From positions 82,031-146,030 of the IMG/VR virus record IMGVR_UViG_3300034020_000824: a stretch of DNA of 64,000 nucleotides; one strand, given 5' to 3'. Of this stretch, positions 48,754 to 55,789 are shown piece by piece. Each line of letters starts with the position of its first letter. The first letter of the stretch is position 1. A program made the translations under genes and the position numbers. The notes under the pieces are model-generated. The model did not search any database and had not been told where the DNA came from. It worked only from the letters and a program-made list of their open reading frames with translations. The stretch is from a virus.

Positions 48754-49536
48754 ATGATTGGATTTAATTATCTTGGTCAGTATGGTAGACTGGCAAATCA
48801 AATGTTTCAATATGCCTCACTGAGAGGTATTTCTGCAACTAAAGGATATGATTTTTGTATTCCTAAAACTGATTATGGTGATAAATGGAAAGATAATAAA
48901 CTCTTTGATGTTTTTGAGATGAAGAGTGTAAAGAATATTGGATTCATTCCTGCAGATTTTTATCCCGAAAAACAATTTCACTATGACCCAGAGTATGTTG
49001 ATAACTGTCCAGATAATGTAAATTTACATGGATATTATCAGAGTGAAAAATATTTCAAACATATTGAAGATAGTATCAGAGAAGATTTTACATTTAAAAA
49101 TTATATTTTAGAACCCTGTGTATCTAATTTTAAGTTTGATGAAATTATTGCTCTGCATGTAAGACGAACTGATTATGTATCTAATTCTACGAATCACCCT
49201 CCTTGCAGTCTTTCGTATTATGAACGAGCACTAGAACACTTTGATTCTGATATTCCTGTAATAATTTTTTCCGATGATGTTGGTTGGTGTCAGTCGCAAA
49301 AATTATTTGAATCGGAACGATTTATTATTTCAGAATCTCATAATGGATTTATTGATTTGTGTTTGATGAGTATGTGCGATTATCATATTATTGCTAATTC
49401 TTCATTCTCTTGGTGGGGTGCATGGTTAGCAAAATCTAAAAAAGTGATTGCTCCTTTGCGGTGGTTTGGGGAAGATAGTAATACTTCTAAAAATCAAACA
49501 CAAGATTTATATTTGGATGAGTGGATTAAAATATGA
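48754..49536 (+). CDS. GT11 alpha-1,2-fucosyltransferase
   Basis: A 260-residue fucosyltransferase: GRLANQMFQYASLRG near the N-terminus, the GDP-fucose motif HVRRTDYV (about 134), NSSFSWWGAWLA and the conserved Ile/Asn/Ser patch. It should transfer fucose from GDP-fucose (gmd, fcl) onto galactose, producing the acceptor used by GT6 enzymes. Confidence 0.9.
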   Translation: MIGFNYLGQYGRLANQMFQYASLRGISATKGYDFCIPKTDYGDKWKDNKLFDVFEMKSVKNIGFIPADFYPEKQFHYDPEYVDNCPDNVNLHGYYQSEKYFKHIEDSIREDFTFKNYILEPCVSNFKFDEIIALHVRRTDYVSNSTNHPPCSLSYYERALEHFDSDIPVIIFSDDVGWCQSQKLFESERFIISESHNGFIDLCLMSMCDYHIIANSSFSWWGAWLAKSKKVIAPLRWFGEDSNTSKNQTQDLYLDEWIKI

Positions 49537-50378
49537 AAAAAATAGACTTATCAGATTGTACTTTCATAATTCCTATTAGGATTGATTCTGGTGATAGAAC
49601 TAGAAATATTACTACAGTTCTTTGCTATCTTCTTAAAACTTTTAACACCAAAGTAATCTTAAAAGAAGTTGATTCTAAACCTCTTGTTCAAGAGTATGTT
49701 ATAGAACAAATTAAAGAATTTTTGGATGAAGATGAAATTAATAATCTTATATATTTGTTTGAAGAATCTGATAGTTTAGAATTTCATAGAATGAAAATTC
49801 TAAACGAAATGCTAGATCAAGTAAAAACTGATGTTGTGGTTAATTATGATTGTGATGCTTTATTGAAACCAGAGGCATGTATAGAAGCAGTAAAATTAAT
49901 CGTAGAAAAAAATTATGATTTAGTCTATCCGTATGGGTTTGGAGACTATCAGTATCAAATTTTTACAACTGATGAACTTGTAAGTGATTTTATTAATAAT
50001 GATTTTGATTTTTCAATTTTAGAAAAAAAATCAAATATTTATAGGTCTGAGTTTGGACATGTTCAATTCTTTAAGAGAAAATCCTATATTAATGCCGGAA
50101 TGGAAAATGAGAACTTTATTTCTTGGTCTCCGGAAGACAAAGAAAGATATTTACGTTTTAAAATTTTAGGTTATAATGTTGGGAGAATTGATTATTCATA
50201 TGTATATCATCTAGAACATTTTAGAGGTCATAATTCTGGCTTTGGTAATCCACACATTAGGAGAAATAATGAGTTGTGGGATTACTTACAAAGTCTAAAT
50301 CAAAAACAACTAGAGAGATATTATCAGTCTCAAAAATACTTGAAAAAATATCAATCTTACAATTTAAATAAAATTTAA
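49533..50378 (+). CDS. GT-A glycosyltransferase (GT2/GT27-like)
   Basis: A 281-residue GT-A protein: CTFIIPIRIDSGDRTRNITT, VVVNYDCDALLKPEA (DxD), HVQFFKRKSYINAGMENENF and WSPEDKERYLRF. Likely a Gal or GalNAc transferase by its C-terminal layout. Confidence 0.75.
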   Translation: MKKIDLSDCTFIIPIRIDSGDRTRNITTVLCYLLKTFNTKVILKEVDSKPLVQEYVIEQIKEFLDEDEINNLIYLFEESDSLEFHRMKILNEMLDQVKTDVVVNYDCDALLKPEACIEAVKLIVEKNYDLVYPYGFGDYQYQIFTTDELVSDFINNDFDFSILEKKSNIYRSEFGHVQFFKRKSYINAGMENENFISWSPEDKERYLRFKILGYNVGRIDYSYVYHLEHFRGHNSGFGNPHIRRNNELWDYLQSLNQKQLERYYQSQKYLKKYQSYNLNKI

Positions 50379-50384
50379 TTTACG

Positions 50385-51176
50385 ATGGACAAAAATAAAG
50401 CGGCATATAAACTTAAGAATATTGGACCTATTTATTATCTTAATCTTGATGGGCAACCAGAAAGAAAGGAATATATGGAGGAGCAGTTTAAGTACTGGGA
50501 GATAGAAAACTATACTCGTATCTCTGCCTATGATGGAAGAGAAGATGACCTGAGCGACATCATTAAGGGTCGCTATCCTGACAATATGACCTCTGGTGAG
50601 ATTGGATGTACAACTTCTCATCTCAAGGCACTCAAGCACTGGATAGAGACCTCTGACAGTCCCTATGCGGTGATTATGGAAGATGATGTAGATTTACAAC
50701 TTGTCAGATTCTGGAACTTTACTTGGAGTGATTTTGTTGCTAAAGTTCCTTATGATTATGATGTAATTCAACTTGCCATTATTTGTACCGGTGATTTACA
50801 TGTTAAACTTCATAAGAGATTTGTGAATGATTTTTCAACTGCCGCTTATATGATTACTCGACATCATGCAGAAAAGATTCTAAGACATCATGTTCGTGGA
50901 GATAAGTACAAACTTGATAATGGTGTAAAGCCCAGAGCAGTTGCTGATGACTTGATTTACAATTCTGGTAATACTTTTTCAATTCCTTTGTTCCTTTATA
51001 AGATTGCTTTAGGTTCTTCCATTCATCCAGAACATATTGATGTTTTTCATCGTCAAAGTCACGATGGTCTTCTTCATTTTTGGGAACGCCAGGGTTATGA
51101 TATGAAAATTGATGACTTGATGAATTATGATCCATATCTTGGTAGGATTACAAACCCATCCCCGCCACAAAGTTAG
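50385..51176 (+). CDS. GT25 family glycosyltransferase
   Basis: A 263-residue protein: IYYLNLDGQPERKEYMEEQF, GEIGCTTSHLKALKHW and AVIMEDDVDL (catalytic acidic triplet), typical of GT25 enzymes of LPS synthesis. It is the last gene of the glycan operon and is less AT-rich than its neighbours, like gmd at the other end. GT25 genes are common in cyanophages. Confidence 0.88.
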   Translation: MDKNKAAYKLKNIGPIYYLNLDGQPERKEYMEEQFKYWEIENYTRISAYDGREDDLSDIIKGRYPDNMTSGEIGCTTSHLKALKHWIETSDSPYAVIMEDDVDLQLVRFWNFTWSDFVAKVPYDYDVIQLAIICTGDLHVKLHKRFVNDFSTAAYMITRHHAEKILRHHVRGDKYKLDNGVKPRAVADDLIYNSGNTFSIPLFLYKIALGSSIHPEHIDVFHRQSHDGLLHFWERQGYDMKIDDLMNYDPYLGRITNPSPPQS

Positions 51177-51196
51177 GGTCTTCTGACTTTGGGTAC

Positions 51197-51225
51197 TTGA
51201 CAACGCCCTCCTCTGCATATATAAT
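51197..51225 (+). promoter_or_regulatory. Consensus sigma70 promoter of the hli cluster
   Basis: TTGACA, 17-bp spacer, TATAAT, 24 nt before the first hli gene. A hairpin CAAAGTTAG/CTGACTTTG overlaps the end of the upstream gene. Confidence 0.85.
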
Positions 51226-51249
51226 GACATAGTTCTTAATGAAACTACG

Positions 51250-51459
51250 ATGACCGTTACGACTAATGAGCACGGGCAACAAAACCTGTTCGCAAAGGAA
51301 CCTGAAATGTATGTGTCTCCAACTGATGCAGAGCGTTATGCACTTGAGACTTATGCGGAAAGAGCAGAAAAGGCAAATTCAAGATGGGCAATGCTAGGAT
51401 TTGTTGCCGCAGTTGTTTCTTATGCACTCACAGGGAACCTCTTCTTTGGTGTAATCTGA
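51250..51459 (+). CDS. hli: High-light-inducible protein
   Basis: A 69-residue Hli/ELIP-type protein. The C-terminal chlorophyll-binding helix is AERAEKANSRWAMLGFVAAV followed by a TGNLFFGVI end. It protects photosystems under light stress during infection. The first of two hli genes; it is coupled (ATGA) to a small membrane ORF. Confidence 0.95.
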   Translation: MTVTTNEHGQQNLFAKEPEMYVSPTDAERYALETYAERAEKANSRWAMLGFVAAVVSYALTGNLFFGVI

Positions 51460-51545
51460 TGAACGAACTCATTTTTACCGTAACGAGCATTTCTTTTCTT
51501 GTGCTTCTTGCACACTCTATCAATCAACTTTCCGACACTTACTAA
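51459..51545 (+). CDS. 28-aa membrane micro-protein between hli genes
   Basis: MNELIFTVTSISFLVLLAHS and a short polar tail: one membrane helix. ATGA coupling to the first hli gene and location in the photosynthesis island suggest a small photosystem-associated or regulatory peptide. Confidence 0.55.
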   Translation: MNELIFTVTSISFLVLLAHSINQLSDTY

Positions 51546-51556
51546 GGAGAAACAAA

Positions 51557-51676
51557 ATGAAATTTGGATTTACCCCCGAGGCAGAAATTTTAAACGGAAG
51601 ACTTGCCATGCTTGGTTTTGTAATTGCCGTAGGCACTTATCTTACCACCGGTCAAATTCTTCCGGGAGTATGGTGA
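51557..51676 (+). CDS. hli: Second high-light-inducible protein
   Basis: A 39-residue minimal Hli: EILNGRLAMLGFVIAVGTYL with the chlorophyll-binding ExxNGRxAMLG motif and TTGQILPGVW end. AAGGAG stands upstream of the ATG. Confidence 0.92.
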   Translation: MKFGFTPEAEILNGRLAMLGFVIAVGTYLTTGQILPGVW

Positions 51677-51759
51677 CTTCTGATATTCTCTCAATATTCT
51701 GCGGAGTATTCATATCAGCAATAGCACTTAATATATTGAAACTCACATTAAAAAAATAA
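51670..51759 (+). CDS. 29-aa membrane micro-protein after hli
   Basis: MVTSDILSIFCGVFISAIAL then NILKLTLKK: one helix with a basic end. It overlaps the hli gene by 7 nt. Not recognised. Confidence 0.5.
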   Translation: MVTSDILSIFCGVFISAIALNILKLTLKK

Positions 51760-51767
51760 TTATATCA

Positions 51768-51802
51768 ATCCTTCTCTCTAAATACGGAGAGAAGGATTTT
51801 TT
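51768..51802 (+). terminator. Strong terminator whose 3' arm is the next RBS
   Basis: Perfect 11-bp stem ATCCTTCTCTC/GAGAGAAGGAT and a T-run ending directly at the ATG (51803). AAGGA in the 3' arm is correctly spaced as a Shine-Dalgarno for that ATG. Confidence 0.9.
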
Positions 51803-51964
51803 ATGCCCAGAGGACAATTGACTAAAGAAGAAATGAAGTATCAGGTTCTGAAGTTGAAGCAGAAACTTCAGACTGAACATATTGGATATACTTCGGACCC
51901 AAAAGCACTTGCGGACCAATACTTGAATATGGTTTTGGATAAAATCAACGAATATTCCTGCTGA
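51803..51964 (+). CDS. Small conserved coiled-coil protein
   Basis: A 53-residue helical protein: MPRGQLTKEEMKYQVLKLKQ, then DQYLNMVLDKINEY. I recognise it as a recurrent cyanophage ORF near psbA. The start codon is set by the AAGGA within the preceding terminator. Confidence 0.75.
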   Translation: MPRGQLTKEEMKYQVLKLKQKLQTEHIGYTSDPKALADQYLNMVLDKINEYSC

Positions 51965-52009
51965 CAAAGGGTTCTTATTTATGCTGTGCCACTTAGGTAA
52001 TTGGACCTA

Positions 52010-52038
52010 TTGACAGGATTTCCTAACAGTGTTATTAT
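52010..52038 (+). promoter_or_regulatory. sigma70-type promoter of psbA
   Basis: TTGACA, 17-bp spacer, TATTAT; transcription should start near 52045, giving an unusually long leader of about 140 nt. Confidence 0.82.
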
Positions 52039-52044
52039 ATATAC

Positions 52045-52183
52045 ATACACGGATTAAGAACCGTGTCTTCTCCAACCGGGATCACGAGAAGTAAAGAATC
52101 CCTCATATCCACGATGGAGGGTGTCGTGGAACATAATGTAACCAGTTCGTTCCCCCGAACTCATACTTACCCTTTTTATTTAA
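52045..52183 (+). promoter_or_regulatory. Structured psbA leader RNA
   Basis: At least four hairpins: CACGG/CCGTG, TTCTC/GAGAA, CCACGA/TCGTGG and GTTCG/CGAAC. A conserved structured RNA class (PhotoRC-type) is known upstream of psbA in marine cyanobacteria and their phages. I cannot run a covariance model, so the class is unproven. Confidence 0.55.
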
Positions 52184-53969
52184 ATGACTGCTACAATTGC
52201 TCAACAACGTTCCACAAATACTTGGAACGATTTCTGTGACTGGATTACATCTACCAATAATCGTCTTTATGTCGGGTGGTTTGGTGTATTGATGGTGCCT
52301 TGCCTTCTTGCGGCAACGGTTTGCTTCATTATCGCTTTCGTTGGTGCTCCCCCAGTGGACATTGACGGCATTCGTGAACCAGTAGCGGGTTCTCTAATGT
52401 ATGGTAACAACATCATCTCTGGTGCCGTTGTTCCTTCTTCTAATGCTATCGGACTGCATTTCTACCCAATCTGGGAAGCTGCAAGTCTTGATGAGTGGCT
52501 TAAGTAAAATAGGGTCACTATAAATTGGGTGAATTGCTGGAACCCTAAATCGTTTATACGACAAGGCAATCAGCAGCCAAGCCACAGACGATACTTCTGT
52601 GGAAGGTTCAGAGACTACTGGGGTCAACAAGCGTGTTGAGTAATACCAGATTAGCGCCCAACACCTTAAATAGAAATAAGGTGAAGATATAGTCCAATCT
52701 ATATGGAAACATATAGTCCCCCGATTGCTATAATGGGGGTCCATTCCAACTCGTTGTATTTCACTTCCTCATCGGCATCTATGCTTATATGGGTCGTGAA
52801 TGGGAACTTTCTTACCGTCTAGGTATGCGTCCTTGGATTTGCGTCGCTTACTCAGCACCTGTTGCTGCTGCGAGTGCCGTATTCTTGGTCTATCCCTTCG
52901 GTCAAGGTTCTTTCTCTGACGCTATGCCACTAGGCATCTCTGGTACTTTTAACTATATGCTTGTATTCCAGGCAGAACATAACATCCTTATGCACCCATT
53001 CCACATGCTTGGAGTTGCTGGTGTGTTCGGTGGTTCACTGTTCTCTGCGATGCACGGTTCTTTGGTTACTTCGTCACTCGTTCGTGAAACTACAGAAACT
53101 GAATCACAGAATTATGGTTACAAGTTCGGACAAGAAGAAGAGACATACAATATCGTTGCCGCTCATGGTTATTTTGGACGCCTTATTTTTCAATATGCTT
53201 CGTTTAATAACTCTAGGTCGCTTCATTTCTTTCTTGCTACATGGCCTGTTGTTGGAATTTGGTTCACTGCTCTCGGGGTTTCTACGATGGCTTTTAACCT
53301 CAATTGGGGTTCCGTTAAAGCAATTTAACGGCAAACATCGGATGAATTGCTGGAAACCCTCCAAATAAAAGGGCAATCAGCAGCCAAGTCTTGAGTACAC
53401 TCAAGAAAGGTTCAGAGACTACCTGAGGAATATAGTTTCCTTAATAACAGGTTTAAGCGTCCGACATCCTACTGGGATGAAGATATAGTCCACTCCATAA
53501 GGATGGAAAACTTATGGGTCTAGTGCAACGGTTTTAATTTTAACCAGTCCATCGTTGATAGTCAAAACCGAGTAATTCCTACTTGGGCTGACATTCTTAA
53601 TCGTGCTGGTCTTGGTATGGAAGTGATTTCCTAAATGTAGTCACCCTGGAATAGGAATATTCCTTGACGAAACTGGGTTAAACGGGGAAACTCTCAAGTA
53701 GACAATCCCGTACCAATCCGAAGAGGACATAGGTTCTTCGGCAGGTCTAACGACTAGGTAGTGAGTTCCAACAATAATCTACCCACGAATGCCCAGCATC
53801 CAGAACGGATGAAGAGATAGTCTGGTCTTACTGGCGACAGTAAGAAGTAAGAAATAAAGAGTTCTTACGATAACAAAAACGGCATGAACGGAATGCTCAC
53901 AATTTTCCACTTGACCTTGCTGCCGCTTCTACTCAAGAAGTTGCTTTAACGGCACCGTCAATCGGTTGA
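52184..53969 (+). CDS. psbA: Photosystem II D1 protein, four exons with three group I introns
   Basis: Exons are 52184-52500, 52728-53300, 53526-53627 and 53882-53969; joined they make 1080 nt encoding a full 359-residue D1. Each junction follows a U in the exon and a G at the intron end, and each interrupts a codon in phase 2: DEWL/YNGG, AFNL/NGFNFNQ and [13 protein letters not shown]. Sequence elements (FRLYVGW-like start, PHMxG helix as [11 protein letters not shown]-terminal HNFPLDLAA) are intact. It replaces damaged host D1 during infection. Each intron puts in-frame stops soon after its exon, so splicing is essential. Confidence 0.95.
52501..52727 (+). ncRNA. Group I intron 1 in psbA
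   Basis: 227 nt without an ORF. Core elements are visible: P (GAATTGCTGGAACCC), Q (AATCAGCAGCCAAG), R (GTTCAGAGACTA) and S (AAGATATAGTCC). P1 pairs exon GTGGCT with intron GGTCAC (52513-52518), with a U-G at the splice site. The last base is G (52727). Confidence 0.92.
53301..53525 (+). ncRNA. Group I intron 2 in psbA
   Basis: 225 nt without an ORF. P (GAATTGCTGGAAACCC), Q (CAATCAGCAGCCAAG), R (GTTCAGAGACTA) and S (AAGATATAGTCC) nearly match intron 1, so the two are related. P1 is exon AACCT with intron GGGTT, U-G at the splice site. GTTAAA-GCAA-TTTAAC forms a GNRA-capped hairpin. The last base is G (53525). Confidence 0.92.
53628..53881 (+). ncRNA. Group I intron 3 in psbA, different subgroup
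   Basis: 254 nt without an ORF. P1 pairs exon GTGAT with intron GTCAC (U-G at the splice site). Core-like AACGGGGAAACTC (P), GACAATCCCGTACCAA (Q), GGTCTAACGACTA (R) and AGAGATAGTCTGG (S) differ from introns 1 and 2, so it has a separate origin. The last base is G (53881). Confidence 0.88.
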
Positions 53970-53994
53970 TATAAAAACCAAATAATGGTATAAT
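53966..53994 (+). promoter_or_regulatory. sigma70-type promoter overlapping psbA stop
   Basis: TTGATA, 17-bp spacer, TATAAT. The psbA TGA lies in the -35 box. A terminator hairpin begins directly after the -10. Confidence 0.65.
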
Positions 53995-53997
53995 AAG

Positions 53998-54022
53998 GGA
54001 ACTCTTCGAAGTTCCTTTTTTT
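53998..54022 (+). terminator. psbA terminator fused to late promoter
   Basis: GGAACT/AGTTCC stem with loop CTTCGA and a seven-T tract whose last base starts TATAAATA. Confidence 0.88.
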
Positions 54023-54029
54023 ATAAATA
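54022..54029 (+). promoter_or_regulatory. Late promoter TATAAATA
   Basis: Exact box, 31 nt before the GTG start of the endonuclease-like gene at 54053. Confidence 0.75.
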
Positions 54030-54052
54030 GTTATAACTTTGGTATAGAAGTT

Positions 54053-54673
54053 GTGGTAAATGAAATAATAGATTTATATAATTCTGGTATGAAAATGAGA
54101 GATGTTGCTAAACAACTTAACATCTCTCATCATAAGGTCAGTAAAGTTCTTAAGGAATGTGGTGTAAAAATTCGTATTCGTAATGACTATGGAAATCCGG
54201 CACAAGCACCAGATTTTGCTGAAAGAGTTATAAGTAAAAGAAGAAGTTATGCTGGAGAAAATAATCCAAACTATGGAAAATCTTGTTCTCAAAAAGCAAT
54301 AGAAGCAACCAAAAAAGCAAATACTGGAAAAGTTAGTCCTAGAAAAGGAAAACCATATCCACAATCAATCGGGTGGGTATGTAAAGACCCAGAGCATCCA
54401 GACAAACTCTATTTCATAAAACTCCATAATGGTAAGTATAAAGTCGGTAGGTCTTATAAGGGTTGGTTATATCGTAAAAAAGAAACCGCAGAACTGATTG
54501 GAGAATGGTCTGGGAAGTCCATAGATATTTGGAACTTGGAAAGGAAAGTTCTTAATCATTTTTCTTCATATAAGGCACCACTAAATGAAATGAGTATGGG
54601 TCGTGGAATGACCGAACACTTTATAGATACTTTACCAGTTCAAGAAGTAATTTCATTTATAGAAAGATGCTAA
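54053..54673 (+). CDS. Freestanding homing-endonuclease-like protein next to psbA
   Basis: A 206-residue protein with an HTH at the N-terminus (MRDVAKQLNISHHKVSKVL, about 14-33), one NUMOD3-like repeat (YAGENNPNYGKSCSQKAIEA then TGKVSPRKGK), and a C-terminal domain (GKYKVGRSYKG, IWNLERKVLNHF, MSMGRGMTEHF) that probably holds the nuclease site. The start is GTG 54053. The position right after an intron-bearing psbA recalls F-CphI of phage S-PM2, which cuts the intronless psbA site, so it may mobilise one of the introns. Not a canonical HNH or GIY-YIG by eye. Confidence 0.72.
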   Translation: MVNEIIDLYNSGMKMRDVAKQLNISHHKVSKVLKECGVKIRIRNDYGNPAQAPDFAERVISKRRSYAGENNPNYGKSCSQKAIEATKKANTGKVSPRKGKPYPQSIGWVCKDPEHPDKLYFIKLHNGKYKVGRSYKGWLYRKKETAELIGEWSGKSIDIWNLERKVLNHFSSYKAPLNEMSMGRGMTEHFIDTLPVQEVISFIERC

Positions 54674-54732
54674 CAATCCTCGCAGCATTCATAGCATTCG
54701 GAGTGTTCCTTTTCATAATGTCTCTGCTATAA
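54667..54732 (+). CDS. 21-aa membrane micro-protein
   Basis: MLTILAAFIAFGVFLFIMSL plus a final Leu: a single hydrophobic helix. It overlaps the end of the endonuclease gene. Its stop lies in a TATAAT box (54729-54734) that could be the -10 of the next gene. It may be a tiny photosystem-type subunit, but it is not recognisable as one. Confidence 0.4.
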   Translation: MLTILAAFIAFGVFLFIMSLL

Positions 54733-54758
54733 TACATAAGATAAAACCATAACTCTTT

Positions 54759-55463
54759 ATGACTTACGATACGGTATTTGTTTCAGATGTGCATTTAGGA
54801 ACTCCAAGATGTAATACCGAAAAGTTTCTTAAGTTTCTGAAAGAACTCAAAACCAAAAAGTTAGTTCTGGTAGGTGACATTATAGACATCTACTGTATGG
54901 AAAAATATAATACTCTTTGGAAAAAGGAACATACTGAATGCGTTCATCAAATACTCAATCTCGCAAAGAAAGGAACCGAGATTGTTTATATTCTTGGTAA
55001 TCACGAGGGAATGATTCGTCGTTATACTGACTTTGAACACAAGAACTTTAAGATGGTAGAAGAGTATATTCATAAGGACTCAAAGGGAAATAAGTTTCTT
55101 TGTATTCACGGAGATAAGTATTCTGAGTACTCTTCTGGGTCTTGGAAGCAATTAATGTTCAATAAAGGTTATGAATTAATTACACCCTTAAGTATTTGGT
55201 TGGAAAGATTCTTTAGATTTTCTTTAGTATATTTCCTCAAGAATACTGTAAGAGGAAAGAATTATATCAATCAATATGAGACCGATATTGCTTCTTATTG
55301 TGCCCAAAGAGATAAGAAATATTCTGGTGTAATTTGCGGGCATATACATTCTGGAAATATTCGTAACTTTGGTAAAATCACTTATATGTGTTGTGGTGAT
55401 TTTGTGGATACTTGCTCTGCGATTACTGAAAAGAACGGCATATATTGTTTGGAAAAGTATTGA
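54759..55463 (+). CDS. Metallophosphoesterase (LpxH-like)
   Basis: A 234-residue calcineurin-like phosphoesterase: SDVHLG, VGDIIDIY, LGNHEG, IHGDKY and CGHIHSG, the complete five-block metal site. It resembles UDP-diacylglucosamine pyrophosphatase (LpxH) in fold and length. The substrate could be a nucleotide or lipid A precursor. No membrane anchor. Confidence 0.88.
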   Translation: MTYDTVFVSDVHLGTPRCNTEKFLKFLKELKTKKLVLVGDIIDIYCMEKYNTLWKKEHTECVHQILNLAKKGTEIVYILGNHEGMIRRYTDFEHKNFKMVEEYIHKDSKGNKFLCIHGDKYSEYSSGSWKQLMFNKGYELITPLSIWLERFFRFSLVYFLKNTVRGKNYINQYETDIASYCAQRDKKYSGVICGHIHSGNIRNFGKITYMCCGDFVDTCSAITEKNGIYCLEKY

Positions 55464-55504
55464 TGATATCCTCGCAGAGATTATCCAAGATACTTGGCCT
55501 AATC

Positions 55505-55533
55505 TTTACAGACCGATAAAAATGGTCTATAAT
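55505..55533 (+). promoter_or_regulatory. sigma70-type promoter
   Basis: TTTACA, 17-bp spacer, TATAAT, 22 nt before the ATG at 55556. Confidence 0.65.
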
Positions 55534-55555
55534 ACTGAAAGAACTCAAAAGCAAA

Positions 55556-55789
55556 ATGATAGAAAGGATTAACGAACTCATCGCAGAACTTGGATGGGAA
55601 CCAACGGATGAGATTGTAGTACAAGTCGGTGGTTGTGCCATAACTGGTACTGCAACTCATCCAGATGCAAATCCAAAGTGGTCTAAACCTTTTGGTACTG
55701 TTACTTATCAAAAAGATGCTTTTATCGTCATTAAGAATGTCAATCGTAATCCAGTAATTCCTTCGCAACCAAATAATGAAAAAGTATAA
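55556..55789 (+). CDS. Small hypothetical protein
   Basis: A 77-residue protein (MIERINELIAELGWEPTDEI; VQVGGCAITGTATHP). Probably a small beta-rich fold. Function unknown; it overlaps the next ORF by 14 nt. Confidence 0.7.
   Translation: MIERINELIAELGWEPTDEIVVQVGGCAITGTATHPDANPKWSKPFGTVTYQKDAFIVIKNVNRNPVIPSQPNNEKV

Noticed and set aside
52184-53969. psbA as a pseudogene or frameshifted fragments
   Set aside because: Exon joins following group I rules restore an exact 360-codon gene; intron cores are present.
55369-55572. 67-codon ORF overlapping the end of the phosphoesterase gene
   Set aside because: Its start is deep within the phosphoesterase gene in another frame, and it spans the promoter at 55505.
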